Positions 53,692 to 63,055 of a stretch of 64,000 nucleotides of DNA are shown here, piece after piece. The translations under genes were made by a program, and so were the position numbers. Numbering within the stretch: position 1 is the first letter of the stretch; each line of letters opens with the position of its first letter. Source of the stretch: Paenibacillus agricola (lineage in GTDB: Bacteria; Bacillota; Bacilli; Paenibacillales; NBRC-103111); NCBI RefSeq assembly GCF_011440305.1, contig NZ_JAAOIW010000021.1:1-64000 (forward strand). Direction: 5' to 3'. The notes under the pieces are model-generated. The model saw nothing but the letters and a program-made list of their open reading frames with translations. It was not told the DNA's origin and did not search any database.

Positions 53692-54549
53692 TTAATCCCA
53701 CTCCACAACTTTTACAAAACGATGTTCACATTGGTTGCAATATATCCTCGAAATTAAACTGTTCGTTGATTTCATTTCGATAGTACAATCTAGAGAATCA
53801 AGGGCTGCTAAGCATTTTTCGCAAATAATGGTTTCAAGTATGTTTGCACGCTTTTCAAGAGATATGAAGTCCCAAAGCTCCTTTTCGACAGCATCGCACC
53901 GTACCCCCTGTTCCACCCAGAAATAACCTTCATCTTTGCGTATAAAAAACTGTGGCTTCAATAAATATTCCAATGGATAAATATCATCTCTCGCTGAAAT
54001 TAATCCTTTGAATAAAGCGACTGGACGTTTCTGATCGTTTTCATCGGTGTATTGATATCCAAGCTGCTCTGGTTCTACAAGCTGAACAATAACAAAAGCA
54101 TCTTCCCCATCTGTCAATTTATAAATGACATTCTCCTTTTTAAATACCTCATTAGCATAATCGAACGTAACAAGATGATACTCCCTGTTTCGCCATTCAA
54201 TCTTGAAAACTTTAAAAACCTGATTTTTGACAAGATCAATAAATCGATCATGATATAGCGTTAATTCGATCCCAGTTATGTAGCCATGTTCATCTATATC
54301 ATTTCCAAATTGAGTGTCGTAGCCTTCTTCATAATCCTCTTCAAATGTGTGCGCCGCTATGGTCATACGATCAAGGAACGGGGATACAACTTCATCTATA
54401 ACGTAGGGAATAGTGATCTGATCTGGCTGCATATGCTGGCTGATTTCGTTCTTACTCCACTCATACTCATCGAATTGATTTTCTGATACTGGCTTCAAAG
54501 AAATATAGCCCATATCAGAGTGATCACCATAGTAGCAAGTAATTTTCAT
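53692..54549 (-). CDS. Hypothetical protein with C-terminal zinc ribbon
   Basis: The start is ATG 54549 (285 residues), nine bases after AAGGAG. The N-terminus MKITCYYGDHSDMGYISLKP resembles short DUF2283-like strands. A long middle domain of unknown fold follows. The end holds two cysteine pairs (ICEKCLAAL and YCNQCEHRF) that should bind zinc. It is the only minus-strand gene next to the defence island, so it is probably independent of it. Function unknown. Confidence 0.6.
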   Translation of the reverse strand: MKITCYYGDHSDMGYISLKPVSENQFDEYEWSKNEISQHMQPDQITIPYVIDEVVSPFLDRMTIAAHTFEEDYEEGYDTQFGNDIDEHGYITGIELTLYHDRFIDLVKNQVFKVFKIEWRNREYHLVTFDYANEVFKKENVIYKLTDGEDAFVIVQLVEPEQLGYQYTDENDQKRPVALFKGLISARDDIYPLEYLLKPQFFIRKDEGYFWVEQGVRCDAVEKELWDFISLEKRANILETIICEKCLAALDSLDCTIEMKSTNSLISRIYCNQCEHRFVKVVEWD

Positions 54550-54714
54550 ATTTTTCCGCTCCTTCAAGTGTTGTGTCGTATTAGACGCATGAATAATAAA
54601 AAGGTTTCCAAATACTGAGATTAATAAACTGCGAACATATGCTTGCTGACAAGTTAGTGGCGGTTGAGTGATGTATAATGATGGAAATAATCTGTCGAAT
54701 AAAGGAATTTCCAG

Positions 54715-54924
54715 TTGGATTGTGGAATAAGTCTAAAGGACTATATTTCCAGTAATCATTCGCAAAAAGATGATCTCTCTAGCGAAAGAAAATGTGCAGA
54801 CTATATTCTTTACTATAAAACCAATTACCATAAAGATCTATTAATTAAGGTTAAACAGTATTACATCGAATTATATGAAAATAACGGATTACAAAATATA
54901 TATGTACTTAATTCGATGAGGTGA
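54715..54924 (+). CDS. Small hypothetical protein leading the defence island
   Basis: A 69-residue frame from TTG 54715 with AAGGAAT upstream. A TATAAT box occurs at 54673-54678. The product is charged and tyrosine-rich (KCADYILYYKTNYHKDLLIK then VKQYYIELYE). Its stop TGA overlaps the ribosome site of the Shedu-like gene, so the two are coupled. No family recognised. Confidence 0.45.
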   Translation: MDCGISLKDYISSNHSQKDDLSSERKCADYILYYKTNYHKDLLIKVKQYYIELYENNGLQNIYVLNSMR

Positions 54925-54929
54925 GACAG

Positions 54930-55895
54930 ATGTCAGAAATCAAAACTGTTAGGACTTCAGTAAATGGAATTGAGTATCTAAGACAGACATTGCAGCAGAA
55001 GCAACTTGTAGCTACAAAAGTATGTCTTTGGGGGATTAATCATAATAGTACAGATAAAACAACCTCTTTAAAAATCGGTAGGTATAAAAAGGTTAATGGT
55101 TCTGACAGTGTAGAGTGGATTAGTCCTAAAAGCGAAATGACACTTGATAATACTGAGTTAGAAGGTCTCTGCGAATTTTTGAACGATAATTATGAACCTT
55201 TTAGGCTAGGAATTAAATCATATGTTTCTGTCGAAAATGATGTGCAAAAGAGCTTGATGAATATCATTACTTCAAACAAGAATGAAAGAATTATTGCCGC
55301 TTTATCGGATGTCGATGTCATGTCTGATGAGATATTTGTCGGCATCCAAATGGCTAAAAGAATTAATGCACTTAACAAGTTTGAAGAGATGCTTGATAAC
55401 GACTGTAGAGAAGAAGCATGGCAGAAGTGGTTTGAGATAAATTCTTGGATACTGGGAAGTGATTATGTTGAAATACTAGAGGAAAGACGTATTGATACTC
55501 ATAATATAGCAGACTACCTTATGAAAGCGTTTGATGGATTTTTAGATATTATTGAGATTAAAAGAACATCATCCGATATCAATTTTTGGAGTAATACATT
55601 GGATCATGGCAACTACGTCCCATCTACTTTTCTAATCAAAGCGACTACCCAATCATTGAATTATTTATATGAGATTGAAAGAGAAGCAAATAATATTAAG
55701 ACCCATGAAAGATTGAACTATACTAAAATTGTTAAGCCAAAATGTATTTTGATATTTGGTAGATCAAATGATTGGAATGAGGAACAGTTTAAGGCATATA
55801 GAATTTTGAACGCAAGTTATACAAACTTAACTATTATGACCTACGATCAAGTGTTATTTAGAGCAAAGCATATTCTTGGCGAGAATAGTAATTGA
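54930..55895 (+). CDS. Shedu-like (DUF4263) nuclease
   Basis: I use ATG 54930, which follows GAGGTGA. The protein has 321 residues. The C-terminal half has the DUF4263 layout: EEAWQKWFEINSWILGSDYV, then AFDGFLDIIEIKRTSSDINF, the PD-(D/E)XK-type D...E-x-K catalytic motif, and STFLIKATTQSLNYLYEIER and KCILIFGRSNDWNEEQFKAY. Shedu proteins of this fold protect against phage as single-gene systems. The N-terminal part is variable, as usual, and probably senses the trigger. Confidence 0.85.
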   Translation: MSEIKTVRTSVNGIEYLRQTLQQKQLVATKVCLWGINHNSTDKTTSLKIGRYKKVNGSDSVEWISPKSEMTLDNTELEGLCEFLNDNYEPFRLGIKSYVSVENDVQKSLMNIITSNKNERIIAALSDVDVMSDEIFVGIQMAKRINALNKFEEMLDNDCREEAWQKWFEINSWILGSDYVEILEERRIDTHNIADYLMKAFDGFLDIIEIKRTSSDINFWSNTLDHGNYVPSTFLIKATTQSLNYLYEIEREANNIKTHERLNYTKIVKPKCILIFGRSNDWNEEQFKAYRILNASYTNLTIMTYDQVLFRAKHILGENSN

Positions 55896-55949
55896 ATCTA
55901 ACTGAATAGGCATTTTGAGGTACAGCAAACAAGCTGAGGTGAGTATTAC

Positions 55950-56804
55950 ATGTCAAAAATAAGCTTTAATGAACTTCAATACATAGAGAAGATGCTAGAA
56001 ATGGACGGAGGGTATGTGCTGAATTTCTCAAACAGCACATTCCAAAGATTTATATTTGATTCATTAGAGATAGATATTTATAAAAAATATGTTGGGTTAT
56101 CAAAAGCTAAAATTCTTAGAAGAATTATAGATGAGAATGATGATGTCCCTGTTGGAAAATTGTTTTTGCAGCTTTTAGAATATAAAAAATTACACTTAGT
56201 AATCAAAGAGGATGAAAAAGAATTATTTTTCAAATGTGTAGAAATCAGTTATCGATTGATAGGGAAAAGTACATTACCGAAAGTGAAATCTGCTCCAATT
56301 GTCCAGAGGTTAAATTTTGATTTTGATGCAAGCTATAAGTCTTATACGAAAATGGTAACTAACAAAAACGCTCAAGAAAGAGGATATGAATTCGAAAAGT
56401 ATTTATTTGAATTATTTATACAGAATAACTTAGAACCCCGAGAAAGTTTTAGAATTCACGGGGAACAAATTGATGGGAGTTTTTGCCTCGCTAACGAAGT
56501 TTATTTATTAGAGGCTAAATGGCAATCAACGCCAAGCAATAAAAACGATTTAGTTATTTTCAATGAAAAGGTAAGCTCTAAGTCAGCTTTTACTAGGGGC
56601 TTTTTTATTAGTCATGCTGGATATTCCCCTCATGCGGTTGAAACATTTAATTCGGGTAGGACAGTCCATATTGTCTTGATGGATGGTCAAGAATTAGCAA
56701 TTATTTTAGAAAGAAAAATTGATTTTAAAACAGCTTTAGAAAAGAAAATAAGATGTTTAGCTGAAGAAGGTAATTGCTATAAGAATATCAATGAATTATT
56801 TTAG
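55950..56804 (+). CDS. Mrr-like restriction endonuclease-fold protein
   Basis: A 284-residue protein at ATG behind AAGCTGAGGTG. The nuclease core is ERGYEFEKYLFELFIQNNLE, HGEQIDGSFCLANEVYLLEA and KWQSTPSNKNDLVIFNEKVS, with Asp and E-x-K as in Mrr/PD-(D/E)XK enzymes. The segment FTRGFFISHAGYSPHAVETF is common in these proteins. The N-terminal half may be a DNA-binding or sensing domain. It lies 54 bases after the Shedu-like gene. Confidence 0.75.
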   Translation: MSKISFNELQYIEKMLEMDGGYVLNFSNSTFQRFIFDSLEIDIYKKYVGLSKAKILRRIIDENDDVPVGKLFLQLLEYKKLHLVIKEDEKELFFKCVEISYRLIGKSTLPKVKSAPIVQRLNFDFDASYKSYTKMVTNKNAQERGYEFEKYLFELFIQNNLEPRESFRIHGEQIDGSFCLANEVYLLEAKWQSTPSNKNDLVIFNEKVSSKSAFTRGFFISHAGYSPHAVETFNSGRTVHIVLMDGQELAIILERKIDFKTALEKKIRCLAEEGNCYKNINELF

Positions 56805-56834
56805 TCAGTAATCTCGGATGGGGAGGTTAATTGG

Positions 56835-57852
56835 TTGAGATTTGAAGAAGAATATCCATCCTTAGAATCATTTTGGAGAGCAGTAATCCTTTTCGGCAGA
56901 AACAGCGCATCATATAAGTTTTCAATGGCAAAATCGTTAATCGAATTGATACCAAGTGGTAAGTCCTTCATCACCTTGGAAGAACTAGCTGTTCCATTTT
57001 CAAACAATCTAATTCTACACTTGAAACTCAATGATAAACAAACCACTTCCCAATCGAGTACTATGCTCAATGCTTGTCGGCAATTTATTGCTGGAGAAAT
57101 TACACATGAACAACTGATACAGCAAACTGTAAAATATGGATTTGTAAATGTACTGGATGCATTTCATGTTGTTAACCAGGGGGATATCCCAGTAAAATTT
57201 TTCGAGAGTGACAGGAAGGCAAAGCAAAAAGGCATTGTCATAACTGATGATTTGTTTAAACTTCATGAAACCAATCAATTCACTAATTTTAATTTGAGGT
57301 TGAAGCCAGATGGAGATTAGTTGAAACTGCATGGTCAATAGGGATTGCACCGTCACTTATACAAGTGAAATTTGAAGAAGATTCAAATCTTTTTTACATA
57401 AACAATAACCTGCGTAGGATAGATGTCACTTCAGGCCGTGATGCACTCAACGGCTATCAAAAAGGTAAATGTTTTTATTGTTTCGATGATATTACAATTA
57501 ATCCTTTATCCGAAGACTTAGCGGATGTGGATCATTTTTTCCCTCATATGATTCAAAGCGAGTTGAACATCAATTTGAACGGTGTATGGAATCTTGTATT
57601 AGCTTGTAAATCTTGCAATAGAGGTGCAAATGGCAAGTTTGCCAGAGTCCTAAAGCAAGATTTCTTGATCGATTACATAAACGGAACAGTTTTATGATTG
57701 ACAGCCATCATCCTCTAAGAGAAACGTTGATTAATCAAACTGGAAAAACTGAAGTAGAACGAGCGAAATTTTTAGGTGATGTTGATAGACAAGTCATAAA
57801 CAAAATGATACATCGTTGGCAGCCAGGATATGAATTTGAAGCAGTATTCTAA
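56835..57852 (+). pseudogene. HNH endonuclease-domain protein with two single-base frameshifts
   Basis: TTG 56835 behind GGGAGG starts a frame (FEEEYPSLESFWRAVILFGR) that ends at 57320. The next frame carries VEARWRLVETAWSIGIAPSL and the HNH core: CFYCFDDITINPLSEDLADV, DHFFPH and WNLVLACKSCNRGANGKFAR. A third frame ends with DSHHPLRETLINQTGKTEVE and MIHRWQPGYEFEAVF. Adding one T near 57293 and one C near 57655 restores an uninterrupted protein of about 339 residues. It may therefore be functional. Confidence 0.8.
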
Positions 57853-57874
57853 ATATAATTAAGGGGGAAATCAA

Positions 57875-58195
57875 GTGATAGTCTACAACAAGCTTATTCG
57901 AGATAAAATCCCGCAAATAATTGAATCTAAAGGGAAGAAAGCGGAAGTTCGAGTTATGGATTCTGATGAATATACAAAAATGCTTAATGTAAAGCTTCAA
58001 GAGGAATTGGATGAGTATAAAGAAGCAAACGATGAAAGTGATCAAATTGCGGAATTAGCTGATTTGGTGGAAGTTGTTTATGCAATTTTGGACAATAAAG
58101 GCCTTAGTATTGAGGAGTTTGAGAAGGTCAGATTAGCTAAACAGGCAGAGCGTGGTGGATTTAAGGATAAATTGTTACTGGTTAAGGTTGAATAA
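57875..58195 (+). CDS. MazG-like/phosphoribosyl-ATP pyrophosphohydrolase-like protein
   Basis: A 106-residue protein starting at GTG behind AAGGGGGAAATC. VYNKLIRDKIPQIIESKGKK is the usual start of this family, and KLQEELDEYKEANDESDQIA followed by ELADLVEVVYAIL supplies the E-E-x-x-E and E-x-x-D magnesium motif. It would hydrolyse nucleotides. In defence islands MazG relatives can deplete or sanitise nucleotide pools, but a housekeeping role is equally possible. Confidence 0.8.
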   Translation: MIVYNKLIRDKIPQIIESKGKKAEVRVMDSDEYTKMLNVKLQEELDEYKEANDESDQIAELADLVEVVYAILDNKGLSIEEFEKVRLAKQAERGGFKDKLLLVKVE

Positions 58196-58215
58196 AAAAC
58201 TGAGGTGCACGGTAA

Positions 58216-59319
58216 ATGAATAACATCAAACCCTTTCCTGATCTTAAACCTGAAGATAGAGACAGAGAATATAGAAGATACTCAGAAGAGCTTAGAGATA
58301 AGGTCATATTTGAATTTTTATTTAATGGAAAGTCAAATAGATGGATTGATGAAGACATCTTGCTGGAAGATCCGGAATATTCTCGTGGTTGGTTTTCGAT
58401 GGGGATATTGCATCATTTAGGTTTAAGGGATGCTCATAAAGGTTTTTTCAAGGAAATCAGCATTGAAGATGCCATTAATTATTTATCGGGATTAGGAAAA
58501 GACAAGTACAATTCATTTATTGTTGCTTTAAAAAGATACTCAGCAGGATCGTATGACTTATACAGTGAAAATAGTATTGAGATGTTTGTTGCGAATGAAA
58601 AATACAAAAGGTTAATAAAACAAGTTGGTAAGTCACAATATACAGACGGTGTTAGAATAGATAAAGAATTTCATGAAATATTCAATCCAATTGGTAGCGA
58701 TTTCTTTGTGCCAAGGGGAAAAGCTCGAAAACTCAAGGTGCTATTTAACAATAAGATTTTTACGGCTGAATATAGATTTGAAGACCAAGAAGACAAAAAT
58801 ATCGTATTGCAAAGTATAAGATTTAGAAAGGAATTAAAAAGGGAATTTGCTAAGGTGTTTCCAACTCCTGTAGGTGAGTTCACTATTGAAGTTGGTTCGG
58901 ATTTAAACCATTTCATTTTTAGTCATATTGCGTTAAGTATCGAAGATGATCATGATCTTGAAAACGATATGGAATATGCAGAAGGTAAAGAATATTATCG
59001 TCTACATAGGATGCGTGAACGAAAGCCAGGTGTTGTTAAGCAAGCTAAAAAGCTGTTTATAAAGAAGCATGGAAGGTTGTTTTGTGAAGCTTGCAACCTA
59101 GACTTTACAATAGCTTATGGTGAAAGAGGTAAAGATTTCATCGAAGGACATCATCGAAAACTTATATCTGAAATGAAGGAGGGAGATAAGACTAAAGCAG
59201 AGGATATAGCTATGCTCTGTAGCAATTGCCATAAGATGATACATAAGAAACCGATAATATCCGTTGAAGACTTGGCGTTGATCGTTAATGGGCATAAGCA
59301 GTTATTGACACAAATATAG
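58216..59319 (+). CDS. HNH endonuclease (McrA-like)
   Basis: A 367-residue protein starting at ATG behind TGAGGTG. The C-terminal HNH domain is complete: KKHGRLFCEACNLDFTIAYG, GKDFIEGHHRKLISEMKEGD and AMLCSNCHKMIHK, with two cysteine pairs for zinc and the catalytic HH. The N-terminal two thirds contain no recognised domain but could read modified DNA, as in ScoMcrA-like restriction enzymes. It stands alone between the MazG-like gene and a membrane protein. Confidence 0.8.
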   Translation: MNNIKPFPDLKPEDRDREYRRYSEELRDKVIFEFLFNGKSNRWIDEDILLEDPEYSRGWFSMGILHHLGLRDAHKGFFKEISIEDAINYLSGLGKDKYNSFIVALKRYSAGSYDLYSENSIEMFVANEKYKRLIKQVGKSQYTDGVRIDKEFHEIFNPIGSDFFVPRGKARKLKVLFNNKIFTAEYRFEDQEDKNIVLQSIRFRKELKREFAKVFPTPVGEFTIEVGSDLNHFIFSHIALSIEDDHDLENDMEYAEGKEYYRLHRMRERKPGVVKQAKKLFIKKHGRLFCEACNLDFTIAYGERGKDFIEGHHRKLISEMKEGDKTKAEDIAMLCSNCHKMIHKKPIISVEDLALIVNGHKQLLTQI

Positions 59320-59364
59320 CATTAATTTAGTTTAGAAAAAACATTATTTACGTGGGGTAACAAA

Positions 59365-59967
59365 TTGAAATATATAGGACGATTTTTTAGTTTATGTTGG
59401 ATGGTTATTGTGAAAGTCTATTTTTCAAGGCAGTTTTACTTTATCTTTGTGGAACTTTGCGTTGGTTATATGCTTTTGATCGGGAGCTTGTTCAGTTCTT
59501 CTTCCTTTATACAATATTGCTTATTACTTTATTGTTGTATCACAACTTACTATTTCATTGATATCATTATGTTACAAAAGAAAATAAGAAGAGAATATAA
59601 TATCTCAGGGTTTAAACGGTGGGATAATACACTTGAAATTCATATAGCTAATAGATTCAATAATGCAATCGAATTTCAAAAGAATTTAATTAACACCATT
59701 GAATATTGTAAACAAAATAATTTAAAAATTGAATTTGTAACTGGTCTTTTTTCATTTGGTAGAATGGTAAGACTTTTTGGGGATTCTCTACTCCTAATAA
59801 AACCATTGGGCTTTTTTAGTCAATTGCTAATAGGTGTATCTGTCAAATCATTTGAAAAAAAGCCTAATTTCAATTCAGACCACTTACATAAAGTCGTTTT
59901 AAATCCCCAATCCATAAAAATTAAGGAGAACCAAAGAAATGGCAAGAAATATTTCAAGTTGAAATAA
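59365..59967 (+). CDS. Hypothetical membrane protein (200 aa)
   Basis: Start TTG 59365 behind GTGGGGT. The N-terminal third has two or three hydrophobic helices (FYFIFVELCVGYMLLIGSLF and FIQYCLLLYCCITTYYFIDI). The remainder is soluble and basic. Family not recognised. In a toxin/defence context a membrane effector is possible but unproven. Confidence 0.5.
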   Translation: MKYIGRFFSLCWMVIVKVYFSRQFYFIFVELCVGYMLLIGSLFSSSSFIQYCLLLYCCITTYYFIDIIMLQKKIRREYNISGFKRWDNTLEIHIANRFNNAIEFQKNLINTIEYCKQNNLKIEFVTGLFSFGRMVRLFGDSLLLIKPLGFFSQLLIGVSVKSFEKKPNFNSDHLHKVVLNPQSIKIKENQRNGKKYFKLK

Positions 59968-60099
59968 AGCTTAATTTGAGTTGTATGTGGAATTGCCGAT
60001 CCAAGTAAGTAGTTAACTTTTACGTGTAAGGCTGAAGAAGTGTTTTGTTGAAATGTTCGAATTTTAACTTTATATAATCATATAAAGAGGTGGTATTAC

Positions 60100-60465
60100 T
60101 TGATCTTATTTGTACAAAAATCGAGGATTCTCAACTATCCAATATTGCAAGAGTTATACATTAATTTTAAAAAAGCACTTTCCATATTTAATTTCACATC
60201 TTTTCTAAAAGCACAGTTAAAGAGCAACAACATTCCATTAAAAAATTCACAATTAGATGACTTGGCAAAATATTTAGGTTATACAATCACTAGACAGTGC
60301 GTTAAAGGAAAACCAGTTTACACAAAAGGAAGATTATGTATAGTACAAGATGTCTCATCTCATATAGGCGGAACTTGGAAAATGGCTGATTCAATAAGTA
60401 ACCTACAAAGTAAATCGTCACGCATAGGTACATTTGATCCACTACTTAATTACATGGGGAAGTGA
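60100..60465 (+). CDS. Orphan polymorphic-toxin C-terminal domain
   Basis: A 121-residue protein from TTG 60100 behind AGAGGTGG. LDDLAKYLGYTITRQCVKGK, VYTKGRLCIVQDVSSHIGGT and WKMADSISNLQSKSSRIGTF match, from memory, a toxin C-terminal domain found at the ends of RHS and WXG-type polymorphic toxins (I believe the Ntox21 type). It lacks any delivery domain and its stop overlaps the next gene by four bases. It could be an orphan cassette waiting for recombination onto an RHS core, or an independent toxin. Confidence 0.6.
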   Translation: MILFVQKSRILNYPILQELYINFKKALSIFNFTSFLKAQLKSNNIPLKNSQLDDLAKYLGYTITRQCVKGKPVYTKGRLCIVQDVSSHIGGTWKMADSISNLQSKSSRIGTFDPLLNYMGK

Positions 60466-61046
60466 TTATTATTGTTTATTCATGGAGAATTACAAAGTAT
60501 GATCCTGATCAACGTGACGAGGATGGACATTATCTTCATGATGAGTGGACATCATTCTCGGATATAGGGAAGGAATTTAATGGTGAAAAGCTTGATTACT
60601 ATAGTTACTTTCGTGTTGAAATGCAATATGTTAATGTAATTTTAGCATTTAAAGAATATCTTGGATTATCCCACTTGAAGGTTAAAGAATTAGAATTATA
60701 TGAAGAACACTATAATTTAAAAAATCTACCTAGCCCAACGAATGAAGTTAATATTGATTATTCTTTTGCGGTTCATCCAATATATTTGAGATATTATCAG
60801 AAATTACCAACTTATATCGAAGAAGGTTTTTTGCTGAAGAGTCATACAGAGATTATGGCTGCCTGTAGTTTGATACTACGAGATGTTTTTTGGTGTAAAT
60901 TAGTTGCCGATACTAAATTACAAGTACATTTTGGTTTTGATTTTTACATGTATGTTGTTAGTAGTGAAAATTGTAATCCAGTCATTGAAAAGTTTAAGGA
61001 AAGTAAAATCCTGTTTGTTGAGGAATACGAATCACCATATCTTTAA
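60462..61046 (+). CDS. Presumed immunity protein for the orphan toxin
   Basis: Start GTG 60462 inside the toxin stop codon (GTGA). This is a 194-residue soluble protein: YSWRITKYDPDQRDEDGHYL then HDEWTSFSDIGKEFNGEKLD at the N-terminus, acidic overall. Immunity genes typically overlap or directly follow the toxin gene, and this ITKYDP...EWTSFSDIG start recurs in such neighbours. The assignment rests mainly on that position. Confidence 0.5.
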   Translation: MIIIVYSWRITKYDPDQRDEDGHYLHDEWTSFSDIGKEFNGEKLDYYSYFRVEMQYVNVILAFKEYLGLSHLKVKELELYEEHYNLKNLPSPTNEVNIDYSFAVHPIYLRYYQKLPTYIEEGFLLKSHTEIMAACSLILRDVFWCKLVADTKLQVHFGFDFYMYVVSSENCNPVIEKFKESKILFVEEYESPYL

Positions 61047-61137
61047 AGAGAATTAATCGATGAATCTGAAAATAGCTTAAGTGAATTGTTTGCTTATTTA
61101 ATGAAATGGCTATTTTAAACGATTAGAGGTGGTTAAT

Positions 61138-61899
61138 TTGGTATTAGGTTGGTTCAAAAAGAAGGATATAATTAGAACCAATGATGATCAGAACAAGCAA
61201 CTGGACAAGTCTAATACACAAAAGAAACAATTTGACAGAATGATTGGCTTATCTGAATCAATATTTAAAAAGGCGAAAGAGCACAAAATTAATGAGGGTT
61301 ATAAACATCCTATTTTGAATTATATTAAATTACTTGGGTTGAATCTACAAACGAGTTATATAACCAATCTTTTATATGAAGATGATCACGGAGCGGAAAA
61401 GAATTTCCCTGATATAACACCATGGCTTGTGTTTTTTGACTTATCAGCAAACCTTACTTCTGATGGTCGAAAAATGTTTGATTTGTTAATCAAAAAAGAC
61501 AGAGATGTTGTAGTCGATTTAGTGGAGGATCTGGTTCTGCCTTGGGCATGGCATGTGGGAAGGTACGTGGATTCAATCTCTTCAATTGGTTTGTCTAGAC
61601 CATGGGGAGAATGGATAGAAGATACTTCCAATCATTCTCTGAACATAGTATTGCCTATGGGAGTATGTTTTGTCGAAGGTGGGAATCATTCAATTACTTC
61701 TGGCATCTTGAACGGAAAGGGAAAATTGAAAGTAGAAAATGCTTATGACATGAGTATCATTTATGAATATGTTTATACTGATGGATTACATTACAAAAGG
61801 AAAGAAGACGATTCAATTATCTCAGAAGTTAAGTATGTAGAGTTTGCAGCAATTTTTGAAATTGGCAGAAAAATGATGAAATTAGGAATATCAAGATAA
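61138..61899 (+). CDS. DUF6710-like protein
   Basis: I choose TTG 61138, six bases after GAGGTGG (253 residues). GTG 61129 overlaps the site. Visible features are YKHPILNYIKLLGLNLQTSY, FPDITPWLVFFDLSAN and the GNHS segment FVEGGNHSITSGILNGKGKL. These fit, from memory, DUF6710, a family of unknown function common near toxins and phage defence genes. Confidence 0.5.
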   Translation: MVLGWFKKKDIIRTNDDQNKQLDKSNTQKKQFDRMIGLSESIFKKAKEHKINEGYKHPILNYIKLLGLNLQTSYITNLLYEDDHGAEKNFPDITPWLVFFDLSANLTSDGRKMFDLLIKKDRDVVVDLVEDLVLPWAWHVGRYVDSISSIGLSRPWGEWIEDTSNHSLNIVLPMGVCFVEGGNHSITSGILNGKGKLKVENAYDMSIIYEYVYTDGLHYKRKEDDSIISEVKYVEFAAIFEIGRKMMKLGISR

Positions 61900-61962
61900 A
61901 AGGCATGTTTTAATGGTTGGCTATTCCTAATTTTATTAATAAGAGCAAATAAGGTGGAAGTC

Positions 61963-62983
61963 ATGAATAAATCTCTTTCGATATTTGATAAATATACAGG
62001 AAAAGAAAACAATGTTACCAAATCATTGGTTGATCTGTTTCGATTTTCCGATAAAGCTTTAACAAAACTGTTTGTAATAGAGTTTCTAAAAATCGATTGT
62101 GATGACATGTATACGAAGTTAATAACAAGTTATGATGTTCAAGTAGGAGAAAAATTAATACAAAAGTTTGGGCAGGGCTATGTAATTGGAATTTCAACTA
62201 AGAAGAACAACAGATTACACGATAAGCAAAGGAATGAAAAAAAAATCAATTCCTGATGCAATGATAAGTTTTAATAGCACTGTGTTACTCATTGAAGCTA
62301 AAATAGACAATGGTAGGTTTGATCCTCAACAAATAAAAGATCATGAGAAGAAATTCGCTGATGGGGAGAATATTCAGTGTCCAAAGTATTATTATTGGGA
62401 AGATATTCACAGCTACTTTGTTGAAATAAATCAATCAGATACTTTTAGTGGCGTAACTAATTTTCTTTTAGCACAGTTTATATTACTTCTCGAAAATATG
62501 GGACTATCAAAGTCTAAAACTGTTAACTTTATTCTTGCTCATTTCATAAATCAACCTGATATTTATGAGGTAGTTGTAAAGGCGCGCTCATATCTAGAAT
62601 CACTTCCTTATGTAAAACCTAATCCAGACATAAAAGATTGCTTTGGTTTTATGTTATTTAAACCGAATTCTGTTCCCACACGTAAATTTTTTTCGATATC
62701 TAAAAAAGGAATATACATATTGCATATGATGAATAGTAAACATGCTGAGGAACAGCAAATGAAAGCTAATAAACAATTTAGTGGTAACAAAAAAAAATAT
62801 GTTCAAGGAGAAAAGGAAGCTCATATAAACATCAATTTAGTTTCTACTTTTGAAGAATTAAAGCCATACATTGATGTTGCCTATCAAGATAGAAAAGATG
62901 CACACTATAAAGAAAATAATCCACTTCATTATAATGATTTTAGTGTTTCCAATAAGATGACTATGAAATACTTTGGTAGATGA
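61963..62983 (+). pseudogene. PD-(D/E)XK nuclease-family protein, one frameshift at a poly-A run
   Basis: ATG 61963 behind AAGGTGG begins MNKSLSIFDKYTGKENNVTK and runs to 62256. A second frame holds KKSIPDAMISFNSTVLLIEA and KIDNGRFDPQQIKDHEKKFA, the PD...E-x-K nuclease core, continuing to KMTMKYFGR at 62983. Removing one A from the nine-A run near 62240 joins both into one protein of about 340 residues. Function as a defence nuclease is likely by context only. Confidence 0.7.
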
Positions 62984-63055
62984 ACAAAAAAAATTCTGGT
63001 AACAGTATTGATCTAATAAAATGCAAGATTTATTGAGTTTGCGGAGGGGGAAATC

